A stretch of 64,000 nt of DNA. Origin: Ramlibacter sp. Its GTDB lineage: Bacteria > Pseudomonadota > Gammaproteobacteria > Burkholderiales > Burkholderiaceae_C. The stretch's first letter is position 1. Every line of letters starts with the position of its first letter. Shown one piece after another: positions 37,996 to 47,705 of the stretch. A program made the translations under genes and the position numbers. The DNA lies in contig JAJTCN010000009.1 in the NCBI GenBank assembly GCA_021323335.1, positions 16,645 through 80,644 on the forward strand, given 5' to 3'. A model generated the notes under the pieces. That model was given only the letters and a program-made list of their open reading frames with translations, made no database searches and was not told where the DNA came from.

Positions 37996-38469
37996 ATGCT
38001 GGTATCACTCAAGGTCAACGGCAAGGCGGCGAGCGTCGACGTCGCCCCCAACACGCTGCTCGTCACCGCGATCCGCGAAAACCTCCGGCTGACGGGCACC
38101 CACGTGGGCTGCGACACCGCCCAGTGCGGCGCCTGCACCGTCATCGTCAACGGCCGCGCGGTCAAGTCCTGCAACACCCTCGTGGCGCAGCACCCCGGCG
38201 CCGAGATCACCACCATCGAAGGGCTGGCCCAGGCCGACGGCACCATGCACCCGATGCAGGCCGCCTTCAAGGAATGCCACGGCCTGCAATGCGGCTTCTG
38301 CACGCCGGGCATGGTGATGAGCGCGCTGGACCTGTGCCAGCGCCACCCCAACGCCAGCGAAACGCAGGTGCGCGAGCAGCTCGAGGGCAACATGTGCCGC
38401 TGCACCGGCTACCAGAACATCGTCAAGGCCGTGCAGCAGGGCCAGGCCGCCATGGGCGCCAAGCCCTGA
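37996..38469 (+). CDS. molybdenum hydroxylase small 2Fe-2S subunit (CoxS-type)
   Basis: [15 protein letters not shown]...[15 protein letters not shown]...[17 protein letters not shown]. Confidence 0.95.
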   Translation: MLVSLKVNGKAASVDVAPNTLLVTAIRENLRLTGTHVGCDTAQCGACTVIVNGRAVKSCNTLVAQHPGAEITTIEGLAQADGTMHPMQAAFKECHGLQCGFCTPGMVMSALDLCQRHPNASETQVREQLEGNMCRCTGYQNIVKAVQQGQAAMGAKP

Positions 38470-38491
38470 AACGCACACGAGGAGACACGCC

Positions 38492-40867
38492 ATGGGTGCA
38501 TCCGACAATTTCGCCAAGCTGCCGCACATCGGGGAGTCCGTCCGCCGCAAGGAGGACTACCGGTTCCTCACCGGCGCCGGCCAGTACACCGACGACATCA
38601 ACCTGCCGAACCAGCGCTACGCCGTGTTCGTGCGCTCGCCGCACGCGCATGCCGCCATCCGCGGCATCGACACCTCGCGCGCCGCGGCCATGCCGGGCGT
38701 CGCCCGCATCTTCACGGGCAAGGACGTGGAAGGCAAGATGGGCGGGCTGCCCTGCGGCTGGCTGATCACCAGCACCGACGGCACGCCGATGAAGGAGCCG
38801 CCGCACCCGATCCTGGCGCAAGGCAAGGTGCGCTACGTCGGCGACCACGTGGCGATGGTGGTGGCCGACACGATCGAGCAGGCGCGCAACGCGGCCGAGG
38901 CCGTGGACGTCGAATACGACACGCTGCCGGCGGTGGTGAGCGTGCGCGACGCCGCCCAGGCGACGGCGCTGCACGACGCGGCGCCGGACAACCGCTGCTA
39001 CAAGTGGGCCATCGGCGACAAGGGCGCCGTGGATGCGGTGTTCGCCAAGGCGGCGCACGTCACGAAGATAGCCATCACCAACCAGCGGCTGGTCGCCAAC
39101 CCGATGGAGCCGCGCGCGGCCATCGGCTCCTTCAACCGGGCCAGCGACGAGTACACGCTCTACGTCTCCAACCAGAACCCGCACGTCGAGCGCCTGCTGA
39201 TGACCGCCTTCGTGCTGGGCCTGCCCGAGCACAAGGTGCGGGTGATCGCACCCGACGTCGGCGGCGGCTTCGGCGCCAAGATCTTCCTGTACGCGGAGGA
39301 CGTGGCGCTCACCTGGGCGGCCAAGCAGCTCAATTGCGCCATCAAGTGGACCTGCGACCGCAGCGAGGCCTTCCTGTGCGACGCCCAGGGCCGCGACCAC
39401 GTCAGCCACGCCGAGATGGCGATGGACAGCCAGGGCCGGTTCCTGGCGCTGCGCGTGAAGACCGACGCGAACCTCGGCGCCTACCTGTCGACCTTCTCCA
39501 CCGCGGTGCCGACCATCCTGTACGCCACGCTGCTGGCGGGCCAGTACAAGACGCCGCAGGTGTACGTGGAAGTCGACGCCTGGTTCACCAACACGGCCCC
39601 GGTGGATGCGTACCGCGGCGCCGGGCGGCCCGAGGCCACCTACCTGCTGGAGCGGCTGGTGACGCGCTGCGCCTGGGAGATGGGCCTGCCGCAGGACGAG
39701 ATCCGCGAGCGCAACTTCATCGACACCTTCCCGTACCAGACGCCGGTGGCGCTGCAGTACGACACGGGCGACTATCACGGCGCGCTGTTCAAGGCCAACG
39801 CGCTGGCCGACGTCAAGGGCTTCGAGCAGCGGCGCAAGGCGAGCGAAGCCAAGGGCCTGAAGCGCGGCATGGGCTACAGCAGCTACATCGAGGCCTGCGG
39901 CATCGCGCCGTCCAACATCGCAGGTGCGCTCGGCGCCCGCGCCGGCCTGTTCGAGTGCGGTGAAGTGCGCGTGCACCCGACCGGCAGCGTGACGGTGTTC
40001 ACCGGGTCGCACAGCCACGGCCAGGGCCACGAGACCACTTTCGCGCAGGTCGTCGCGGCGCGCCTGGGCATCCCGGTGGAGAACGTGGACGTGGTGCACG
40101 GGGACACGGGGCGCGTGCCCTTCGGCATGGGCACCTACGGCTCGCGCTCCATCAGCGTGGGCGGCGCGGCCATCATGAAGGCGCTGGACAAGATCGAGAC
40201 CAAGGCCAAGAAGATCGCGGCGCACCTGATGGAAGCGGGGGACGGCGACGTCGAGTTCAGCAACGGCGAGTTCCGCATCAAGGGCACCGACAAGAAGGTG
40301 ACTTTCGGGCAGGTGGCGTTGACGGCCTACGTGCCGCACAACTACCCGCTGGACAAGCTGGAGCCGGGCCTCAACGAAACGGCGTTCTACGACCCGACCA
40401 ACTTCACCTTCCCCGCGGGCACCTACATCTGCGAAGTGGAGGTGGACCCGGCCACCGGGGTCGTGCGCATCGACCGCTTCACCGCGGTGGACGACTTCGG
40501 CACCATCATCAACCCGATGATCGTCGAGGGCCAGGTGCACGGCGGGCTGGCCCAGGGCATCGGCCAGGCGCTGATGGAGCACTGCGTCTACGACAAGGAC
40601 ACCGGCCAGCTGCTGACCGGCTCGTTCATGGACTACGCCATGCCGCGCGCCGACGACCTGCCCACCTTCAAGCTGGACACGGTCTGCACGCCGTGCACGC
40701 ACAATGCTCTCGGCACCAAGGGCTGCGGCGAAGCGGGCGCCATCGGCTCGCCGCCGGCGGTGATCAATGCCGTGCTCGACGCGCTGAAGGACCTGGGCGT
40801 GAAGGATCTCGACATGCCCGCATCGCCCAGCCGCGTGTGGGAAGCCATCCAGGCCGCGAAGCCCTGA
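38492..40867 (+). CDS. molybdenum hydroxylase large subunit (CoxL-type, form II, AYRGAGR)
   Basis: 791 aa; [59 protein letters not shown]. Confidence 0.95.
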   Translation: MGASDNFAKLPHIGESVRRKEDYRFLTGAGQYTDDINLPNQRYAVFVRSPHAHAAIRGIDTSRAAAMPGVARIFTGKDVEGKMGGLPCGWLITSTDGTPMKEPPHPILAQGKVRYVGDHVAMVVADTIEQARNAAEAVDVEYDTLPAVVSVRDAAQATALHDAAPDNRCYKWAIGDKGAVDAVFAKAAHVTKIAITNQRLVANPMEPRAAIGSFNRASDEYTLYVSNQNPHVERLLMTAFVLGLPEHKVRVIAPDVGGGFGAKIFLYAEDVALTWAAKQLNCAIKWTCDRSEAFLCDAQGRDHVSHAEMAMDSQGRFLALRVKTDANLGAYLSTFSTAVPTILYATLLAGQYKTPQVYVEVDAWFTNTAPVDAYRGAGRPEATYLLERLVTRCAWEMGLPQDEIRERNFIDTFPYQTPVALQYDTGDYHGALFKANALADVKGFEQRRKASEAKGLKRGMGYSSYIEACGIAPSNIAGALGARAGLFECGEVRVHPTGSVTVFTGSHSHGQGHETTFAQVVAARLGIPVENVDVVHGDTGRVPFGMGTYGSRSISVGGAAIMKALDKIETKAKKIAAHLMEAGDGDVEFSNGEFRIKGTDKKVTFGQVALTAYVPHNYPLDKLEPGLNETAFYDPTNFTFPAGTYICEVEVDPATGVVRIDRFTAVDDFGTIINPMIVEGQVHGGLAQGIGQALMEHCVYDKDTGQLLTGSFMDYAMPRADDLPTFKLDTVCTPCTHNALGTKGCGEAGAIGSPPAVINAVLDALKDLGVKDLDMPASPSRVWEAIQAAKP

Positions 40868-40888
40868 ACCGACGAAGGAGACCGAACC

Positions 40889-41683
40889 ATGTATGCATTC
40901 ACCTTCGACCGTCCCGCCTCGCTCGCCGACGCGACGAAAGCCGCGGCGGCCGGCGGCACCAAGGTGCTGGCCGGCGGCCAGACCCTGCTGGCGTCCATGA
41001 AGCTGCGCCTGGCGAACCCGGAAAAGCTGGTGGACCTCGGCGGCATCGCCGAGCTCTCGGGCATCCGCCGCGACGGCAACGCCATCGTGATCGGCGCCAT
41101 GACCCGCCATGCGGACGTGGCGACCAGCGCGGACGTGAAGGCGGCGATCCCGGCGCTGGCCGACCTGGCCGGCAACATCGGCGACCGCCAGGTGCGCGCG
41201 ATGGGCACCATCGGCGGCTCCCTGGCCAACAACGACCCGGCCGCCTGCTACCCGGCCGGCGCCCTGGCGCTGAACGCCACCATCATCACGACGCAGCGCA
41301 AGATCAGCGCCGACGACTTCTTCACCGGCATGTTCGCCACCGCGCTGAACGACGGCGAGCTGATCACCGCGGTGAGCTTCCCTTTGCCCAAGCGGGCCGC
41401 CTACATCAAGTTCAAGCAGCCGGCCTCGCGCTTCGCCCTGGTTGGCGTGTGCGTGGCGCAGACGGACAGCGGCGTGCGGGTGGCCGTGACGGGCGGCGGC
41501 AACGGCGTCTTCCGCCACACCGGGCTGGAGCAGGCCCTGGCGAAGAACTTCACGCCCCAGGCGGCGGCCGCGGTGAAGATCGACGCCGGCAATCTCTCCG
41601 GCGACCTGCATGCGAGCGCGGCATACCGTGCCAATCTCGTCTCCGTGCTGACGCAGCGGGCGGTGGCGAAGGCGCTGGGCTGA
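40889..41683 (+). CDS. molybdenum hydroxylase FAD-binding subunit (CoxM-type)
   Basis: KVLAGGQTLLASMKLRLANP, GTIGGSLANNDPAACYPAGALAL. Confidence 0.95.
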   Translation: MYAFTFDRPASLADATKAAAAGGTKVLAGGQTLLASMKLRLANPEKLVDLGGIAELSGIRRDGNAIVIGAMTRHADVATSADVKAAIPALADLAGNIGDRQVRAMGTIGGSLANNDPAACYPAGALALNATIITTQRKISADDFFTGMFATALNDGELITAVSFPLPKRAAYIKFKQPASRFALVGVCVAQTDSGVRVAVTGGGNGVFRHTGLEQALAKNFTPQAAAAVKIDAGNLSGDLHASAAYRANLVSVLTQRAVAKALG

Positions 41684-41694
41684 AGCTTCCAGAA

Positions 41695-41786
41695 GCTCCC
41701 TCTCCCCGCTGGGGAGAGGGCTGGGGTGAGGGGCAGGCGCGCTGACACCCTCACCCCAACCCTCTCCCGCAAGCGGGAGAGGGAGC
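41695..41786. repeat. paired REP-like palindromes in inverted orientation (BIME-like)
   Basis: CCCTCTCCCCGCTGGGGAGAGGGCTGGGGTGAGGGG ... CCCTCACCCCAACCCTCTCCCGCAAGCGGGAGAGGG. Confidence 0.88.
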
Positions 41787-41805
41787 CACACCCCACAATC
41801 GGACC

Positions 41806-42711
41806 ATGAGCGCGCCCTTCCCCTCCATCGACACCCTCCAGCAGTCCCTCGCGTCGGCGGGCTACTTCGCCGAGCGGCGCCTGGCCACCGCGGTGTTCCT
41901 GGCGCTGAAGCTGCAGCGGCCGCTGTTGCTGGAAGGCGAGCCCGGCGTCGGCAAGACGGAGCTGGCCAAGGCGCTGGCGACGGCGCTGCAGCGTTCGCTG
42001 CTGCGCCTGCAGTGCTACGACGGCCTGGAGTTGCGCGAGGCGCTGTATGAGTGGAACTACGCCGCGCAATTGCTGCACATGCGCGCCGTCGAGGGCAAGG
42101 AGAGCGCCGACCAGATCGAGCGCGAGGTGTACCAGGACCGCTACCTCATCCGCCGCCCGCTGCTGCAGGCGCTGCAGACCCCCGAGCCGGGCGCGGTGCT
42201 TCTGATCGACGAGGTGGACCGCGCCGACGAACCGTTCGAGGCCTTCCTGCTGGAATACCTGGGCGAGTACCAGGTCAGCATCCCGGAGATCGGCACGATC
42301 CGCGCCCAGGCGACGCCCGTCACCATCCTCACGAGCAACCGCACCCGCGAGCTGAACGACGCGGTGAAGCGGCGCTGCCTGTACCACTGGCTCGACTACC
42401 CCGGCCGCGACCGTGAGCTGGCCATCGTGCGCTCGCGCGTGCCGGAAGCTGGCGAGCAGCTTTCGCAGCAGGTGGCGCAGTTCGTCGGTCGCCTGCGCAG
42501 CCAGCCTTTCGCCAATGCGTTCCAGCGCGCACCGGGCATCGCCGAAAGCGTGGAATGGGCCAAGGCGCTGGTGGCGCTCGATACGCTGGCGCTGGACCCG
42601 GAGGTCGTCTCCGACACCGCCGGCATCCTGTTCAAGCAGCGCGAGGACGTGGCGGCGCTCACGCCCGAACTCGCGGCCGAGCTGCTCAAGCCCGAGCCCG
42701 AACCGGCCTGA
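41806..42711 (+). CDS. MoxR-type AAA+ ATPase (CoxD-like)
   Basis: LLEGEPGVGKTELAKALA, VLLIDEVDRADEPFEAFLLEYLGEYQVSIPE. Confidence 0.92.
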   Translation: MSAPFPSIDTLQQSLASAGYFAERRLATAVFLALKLQRPLLLEGEPGVGKTELAKALATALQRSLLRLQCYDGLELREALYEWNYAAQLLHMRAVEGKESADQIEREVYQDRYLIRRPLLQALQTPEPGAVLLIDEVDRADEPFEAFLLEYLGEYQVSIPEIGTIRAQATPVTILTSNRTRELNDAVKRRCLYHWLDYPGRDRELAIVRSRVPEAGEQLSQQVAQFVGRLRSQPFANAFQRAPGIAESVEWAKALVALDTLALDPEVVSDTAGILFKQREDVAALTPELAAELLKPEPEPA

Positions 42712-42723
42712 GCCGGCTTCGCG

Positions 42724-43905
42724 ATGAGCACCCTGGGCGACGCGCGCAGCGGCAAGTTCGCCGACAACATCGCGGGCTTCGGGCGCGCGTTGCGCCGCGC
42801 CGGCCTGCGCGTGGACAGTGCCCGCATCGGCCTCGCCCAGCAGGCCGTGCAGCTGGTCGGCGTGGACGACAAGGCGGACGTCGGCGCCGCGCTGGAGGCC
42901 GTGCTGGTCAGCCGCGAACAGGAGCGCGATGTGTTCCGCGAACTGTTCGACGCCTACTTCCGCGACCCCGAGCTCGCCCACAAGCTGCTGTCGCAGATGC
43001 TGCCCACGGCGCAGGGCCGGGCCGAGCCGTCGAAGCGCCGGCCGCGCGTGAGCGACGCGCTGGCGCCGCAAAAGCGCTTCGGCGGCGGCGAGCGCAAGCC
43101 GGACCAGGAGGTGGAGTTCGACGCCGCCATGACGGCCAGCGACCTGGCGCGGCTGAAGCACGCCGACTTCAACGCCCTGAGCGCCGGCGAATTCCACCTG
43201 GTCGAAGGCCTCGCGCGCGACATCGCGCTGCCGGTGCCGCAGGTGGAGATGCGGCGCATGCGCCCCGGCACGCGCGGCAGCCGCCTGCATTGGGCGCGTT
43301 CGATGCGCCACGCTTCGCAGACCGGGGGGGAGCTGCTGGTGCTGCGTCGCATGCAGCGCAGCCGCCAGCCGCTGCCGCTGCTGGTGCTGGTGGACGTGTC
43401 GGGTTCGATGGAGCGCTATGCCCGCCTGCTGCTGGCCTTCCTGCATGCGGCCACCCGGTTGCACCGCCGCCGCGACGTCTTCGCCTTCGGCACGCACCTC
43501 ACCGACCTGACGCCGGCCTTCCGCATCGCCGACACCGACGCCATGCTCGCCGCCGCGGGCGCGGCCATCGACGACTTCGCCGGCGGCACGCGGCTGGGAG
43601 ATTCGCTCGCCACGCTGCGCCGGCAACACGCCCGCCGCCTGGTCGGCCGCCGCACCCTGGTGCTCGTGATCACCGATGGCCTCGACACCGGCGAGCCGGA
43701 AGACCTGTCGCGCGAACTGGAATGGCTGACGCAGCGCTGTCGCCGGCTGCTCTGGCTCAACCCGCTGCTGCGCTTCGACGGCTATGCTCCACTCGCGCGC
43801 GGCGCGGCCGTCCTGCACCGCCATGCCCATGCGATGCTGGCCGTGCACAACCTGGCGAGGCTGCAGGACCTGGCGCAGAGCCTGTCCGAGCTGCTCGACC
43901 GATAG
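42724..43905 (+). CDS. VWA domain protein (CoxE-like)
   Basis: LPLLVLVDVSGSMERYARLLLAFLHA; MIDAS DVSGS. Confidence 0.92.
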   Translation: MSTLGDARSGKFADNIAGFGRALRRAGLRVDSARIGLAQQAVQLVGVDDKADVGAALEAVLVSREQERDVFRELFDAYFRDPELAHKLLSQMLPTAQGRAEPSKRRPRVSDALAPQKRFGGGERKPDQEVEFDAAMTASDLARLKHADFNALSAGEFHLVEGLARDIALPVPQVEMRRMRPGTRGSRLHWARSMRHASQTGGELLVLRRMQRSRQPLPLLVLVDVSGSMERYARLLLAFLHAATRLHRRRDVFAFGTHLTDLTPAFRIADTDAMLAAAGAAIDDFAGGTRLGDSLATLRRQHARRLVGRRTLVLVITDGLDTGEPEDLSRELEWLTQRCRRLLWLNPLLRFDGYAPLARGAAVLHRHAHAMLAVHNLARLQDLAQSLSELLDR

Positions 43906-43924
43906 AACGAAGAAGGAAGACCCC

Positions 43925-44512
43925 ATGGAAATGCAAGGCAGCCGCCGCCTCGCCGTCACGCAACAACAGGCGTGGGAGGCCCTGAACGACCCGCAGGTGC
44001 TGAAGACCTGCATCCCCGGCTGCGACAAGGTGGAGCCGACCGCCGAGAACCAGTACGCCATCGGCATGGCCGTGAAGGTGGGGCCGGTGGCGGCGCGCTT
44101 CGCCGGCAAGATCATGCTGGCCGACGTGCTGCCGCCGAACAGCTACACCATCGCCTTCGAGGGGCAGGGCGGCGCCGCCGGCTTCGGCAAGGGCACGGCG
44201 AAGGTTTCGCTGGCCCCTCCGGCCGAAGGCGCGGGCTGCGAATTGACCTACACCGCGCAGGCGCAGGTGGGCGGCAAGATCGCCCAGGTCGGGCAGCGGC
44301 TGGTCGATGGCGTCGCCCGCTCGATGGCCGAGGACTTCTTCCGGCGCTTCGATGAAGAGATGCAGCGGCGCTACCCCGAGGCCTACGCCGCGCACGCCGC
44401 GCTGCCGCCGGAGGTGGCGCCGGCCCCGTCGCCGCGCAAGCCCATTCCCGCCTGGGCGTGGATCGCGTTCGCCGTGGGGATCCTGCTGGCCCTGTGGCTG
44501 CTGGCGCGCTAG
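43925..44512 (+). CDS. CoxG-like SRPBCC protein with C-terminal TM anchor
   Basis: MEMQGSRRLAVTQQQAWEALNDPQVLKTCIPGCDKVE; C-terminal hydrophobic WAWIAFAVGILLALWLLAR. Confidence 0.92.
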   Translation: MEMQGSRRLAVTQQQAWEALNDPQVLKTCIPGCDKVEPTAENQYAIGMAVKVGPVAARFAGKIMLADVLPPNSYTIAFEGQGGAAGFGKGTAKVSLAPPAEGAGCELTYTAQAQVGGKIAQVGQRLVDGVARSMAEDFFRRFDEEMQRRYPEAYAAHAALPPEVAPAPSPRKPIPAWAWIAFAVGILLALWLLAR

Positions 44513-44519
44513 GAGCAAC

Positions 44520-45518
44520 GTGCAGGCCAGGTCCTTTCACTGCTGGAGCCGCCGCGCGGTCCTGGGCGCTGCGGCCGGCCTGGTCGCCTGTCCGGCATGG
44601 GCCCGCGCGCAGGCGACCGCCTTTCCTTCCCGGCCGATCACGCTGGTCGTACCGTGGCCCGCGGGCGGCCAGACCGACATCACCATGCGCATCCTGGCGG
44701 AGCTCGCGGGGCGTTCGCTGGGGCAGCCCGTCGTGGTGGAGAACCGGCCTGGCGCCGCCGGCACCCTGGTGGGTGCGGCGCTGCGCGCCGCCGCGCCGGA
44801 TGGCCATGTCATCGGCCAATTGCCGGTGACGCTGTACCGCGCGCCGCTGCAGCGCAAGGTGCCCTGGGACCCGCTGCGGGACATCACGCCCGTGATCCAG
44901 GTCTCCGGCGTCACCTTCGGTATCGTGGTGCCCGCCGACAGCGCCTTCCGGTCTTTCGCCGACCTGCTGGCCTGGGGGCGCGAGCGCTCCGGACGGCTGA
45001 GCGTGGGCTCCACCGGCATCGGCAGCACCGCCCACCTGGCGATGGAGGACGTGCTGTCCCGCGAGGGGGTCAGCTACGTCCACGTGCCCTACAAGGGCAC
45101 GGCGGACCAGATGCTGGCGGTGGCGGGCCACACGCTGATGGTCGGCGTCAACTCCACCGGCTTCGCGCCCTACGTCGAGAGCGGCCGGCTGCGGCTGCTG
45201 GCCGTCTTCGACGCGCAGCGCAGCAGGCGCTGGCCCCAGGTGCCCACGATGCGCGAGCTGGGTTACGCCGACGCGGTGTACACCTCGCCGTACGGCATCG
45301 GCCTGCCGGCGGGCGCCGACCCCATGGTGGTCCGCAAGCTGCACGATGCGTTCAAGGCGGCGATGTTCGACCCGCTGCACCTGCGGGAGCTCGCGAAGTA
45401 CGACCAGGAGCCGGAATACCTGGACAGCGCGGACTATGGCCGCTTCGTGCACGAGGTGACGGCGCGCGAGCGCGTGCTGCTGGCGCGGCTGGGCCTTGGC
45501 ATGCCGAGGCCGGATTGA
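44520..45518 (+). CDS. Bug/TctC family substrate-binding protein, Tat-like signal, GTG start
   Basis: SRRAVLGAAAGLVACPAWARAQATAFPSRPITLVVPWPAGGQTDITMRIL. Confidence 0.85.
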   Translation: MQARSFHCWSRRAVLGAAAGLVACPAWARAQATAFPSRPITLVVPWPAGGQTDITMRILAELAGRSLGQPVVVENRPGAAGTLVGAALRAAAPDGHVIGQLPVTLYRAPLQRKVPWDPLRDITPVIQVSGVTFGIVVPADSAFRSFADLLAWGRERSGRLSVGSTGIGSTAHLAMEDVLSREGVSYVHVPYKGTADQMLAVAGHTLMVGVNSTGFAPYVESGRLRLLAVFDAQRSRRWPQVPTMRELGYADAVYTSPYGIGLPAGADPMVVRKLHDAFKAAMFDPLHLRELAKYDQEPEYLDSADYGRFVHEVTARERVLLARLGLGMPRPD

Positions 45519-45549
45519 CCCCACAGAGCAGATTCGACGGAGGAGACCC

Positions 45550-47691
45550 ATGAAGACGACTGTCCTCGTCCTCGCCGCGTTCGCGGCGTCGCAGGCTTGC
45601 GGGCAGACACCCGCCGATCCGCCGGCGGCGCAGGACGGCAGCCGCACGCTGCGGCCGGTGGTGGTCACGCCCACCCCGGGCGTGGCGCAGGAGGCTTTCA
45701 ATACGCCGGCGTCGGTGGACGTGGTGGACCGTGAGGCCCTGCGCAATTCGCAACTGCAGGTCAACCTCTCCGAACCGCTGGTGCGCGTGCCGGGCGTGAT
45801 CGCGCTGAACCGGCAGAACTACGCGCAGGACCTGCAGATCTCCATCCGCGGCTTCGGCGCGCGTTCCACCTTCGGCGTGCGTGGCATCCGCCTGTACCTG
45901 GACGGCATCCCCGCCACGGCCCCGGACGGCCAGGGGCAGGTGTCGCACTTCGACCTGTCCACCGCGGACCGCATCGAGGTGCTGCGCGGGCCCTTCTCCT
46001 CGCTGTACGGCAATTCCTCCGGCGGCGTGATCAGCGTGTTCACGGCCGATGGCGGGCCGGACAAGGTGCTGGAGGCGGGCACCGCGTTCGGGGCCGACGG
46101 CGTGCGGCGGCAGAACATCGGCTTCTCCGGCGCCGAGGGTTCCTGGAACTGGAACCTGGGCATGGTGCATTTCGAGACCGACGGCTATCGCGCGCACAGC
46201 GCCGCGAAGCGCGATGGCTTCAACGGCAAGGTGCGCCTGGACGCGACGCGGGACACCAAGGTCACCTTCGTCGGCAACTGGGTGTCGATGCCGGACGTGC
46301 AGGATCCGCTGGGGCTGACGCGGGCGGAGTACGAGGCGGATTCGCGCGCTGCGACGCAGGCGGCGCTGGATTTCAACACCCGCAAATCGGTGGAGCAGCT
46401 CCAGGCCGGCGTCATCGTCGACCATCGCATCGACGACGTGCACGCGCTCAAGCTCACCACCTGGGCCGGACACCGCAGCACGGAGCAGTTCCAGTCGATC
46501 CCCGTGTTCGCCCAGGTCGCGCCCACCAGCGCGGGCGGTGTCATCGACCTGGACCGCGACTACCGCGGCGTGGACGCGCAGTGGGTCGCGCGCACGCGGC
46601 TGGGCAGCAACCCGTTGACCTTCACCGCCGGCTTGTACGGCGACGAACTGAAGGAGAACCGCCGCGGCTACGAGAACTTCGTCGGCCCCACGCTCGGCGT
46701 GATGGGCAACCTGCGGCGCGACGAGGACAACCGGGTGCGCAGCTTCGACCAGTACGCCCAGGTGCAGTGGGAAAGCGAGCGGGTCACCCTGACCGGGGGA
46801 CTGCGGCATTCCGAGGTGCGCTTCTCCTCCCGGGACAGTTTCATCACGCCGGGCAATCCGGACGACAGCGGCTCGACCCGGTTCTCTGCGACCACTCCGG
46901 TGCTGGGTCTCGTGTACCACGCCAGCGATACGCTGAACCTGTATGCCGCCGCTGGCCGCGGTTTCGAGACGCCGACCTTCAACGAAGTGGCGTATCGTTC
47001 GAGCGGCGCGACGGGCCTGAACTTCGACCTGATGCCGGCGCGCAGCCGCCAGTTCGAAATCGGCGTGAAGGCGGAGCCGCTGCCCGACTGGCGCGTCAAC
47101 GCCGCGCTGTTCCAGGCGCGCACGTCCGACGAGATCGCCGTGCAGTCGAACAGCGGCGGCCGCAGCACTTTCCAGAACGTGGGCGAGACGAAGCGTCGCG
47201 GCTTCGAACTGGCGCTGTCCGGCCGCCTGGGTGGCGCCTGGTCTACCTACGCCGCGCTCACATACCTGGATGCAACCTATGGCTCGTCGTTCCAGACCTG
47301 CACCGGCCCGCCGCCGTGCCTGGCGCCGAACACGACCATCCCCGCCGGCAACCGCATTCCCGGCATCCCGCGCACCGCCGCCTATGCGGAGGTCGCCTGG
47401 AAGCATCGCCCGTGGGGCCTGGAAACTGCCCTGGAGCTGCGCCACGTGGGCAAGATCGCGGTGAACGACACCAACTCCGATTTCGCGCCCGCCGCCACCC
47501 TGTTCGCCTTCCGCCTGGGCCTGCAGCAGAAGGTGGACCGCTGGACCGTGCGGGAATTCGTGCGGGTGGACAATCTGGCGGACCGCAAGGCGGTCGGGTC
47601 CGTGATCGTCAACGAGGGCAACCAGCGCTACTTCGAGCCCGCGCCGGGCCGCACCTGGCTGGTCGGGGTCAGCGCCGCGTACGCCTTCTGA
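45550..47691 (+). CDS. TonB-dependent outer membrane receptor
   Basis: Plug RDLQ-ISIRGFGARSTFGVRGIRLYLDGIPATAPDGQGQ...IEVLRGPFSSLYGNSSGGVI; C-terminal aromatic AYAF. Confidence 0.93.
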   Translation: MKTTVLVLAAFAASQACGQTPADPPAAQDGSRTLRPVVVTPTPGVAQEAFNTPASVDVVDREALRNSQLQVNLSEPLVRVPGVIALNRQNYAQDLQISIRGFGARSTFGVRGIRLYLDGIPATAPDGQGQVSHFDLSTADRIEVLRGPFSSLYGNSSGGVISVFTADGGPDKVLEAGTAFGADGVRRQNIGFSGAEGSWNWNLGMVHFETDGYRAHSAAKRDGFNGKVRLDATRDTKVTFVGNWVSMPDVQDPLGLTRAEYEADSRAATQAALDFNTRKSVEQLQAGVIVDHRIDDVHALKLTTWAGHRSTEQFQSIPVFAQVAPTSAGGVIDLDRDYRGVDAQWVARTRLGSNPLTFTAGLYGDELKENRRGYENFVGPTLGVMGNLRRDEDNRVRSFDQYAQVQWESERVTLTGGLRHSEVRFSSRDSFITPGNPDDSGSTRFSATTPVLGLVYHASDTLNLYAAAGRGFETPTFNEVAYRSSGATGLNFDLMPARSRQFEIGVKAEPLPDWRVNAALFQARTSDEIAVQSNSGGRSTFQNVGETKRRGFELALSGRLGGAWSTYAALTYLDATYGSSFQTCTGPPPCLAPNTTIPAGNRIPGIPRTAAYAEVAWKHRPWGLETALELRHVGKIAVNDTNSDFAPAATLFAFRLGLQQKVDRWTVREFVRVDNLADRKAVGSVIVNEGNQRYFEPAPGRTWLVGVSAAYAF

Positions 47692-47705
47692 CCGGAAGGA
47701 AGACC

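Noticed and set aside
38423-41791. 1122-aa ORF on the minus strand
   Set aside because: Antisense to the clearly coding CoxSLM genes; a GC-rich third-position artefact with no recognisable domain.
41401-44115. 904-aa minus-strand ORF
   Set aside because: Antisense to CoxM/CoxD/CoxE/CoxG-type genes; H/R/Q-rich composition typical of shadow ORFs.
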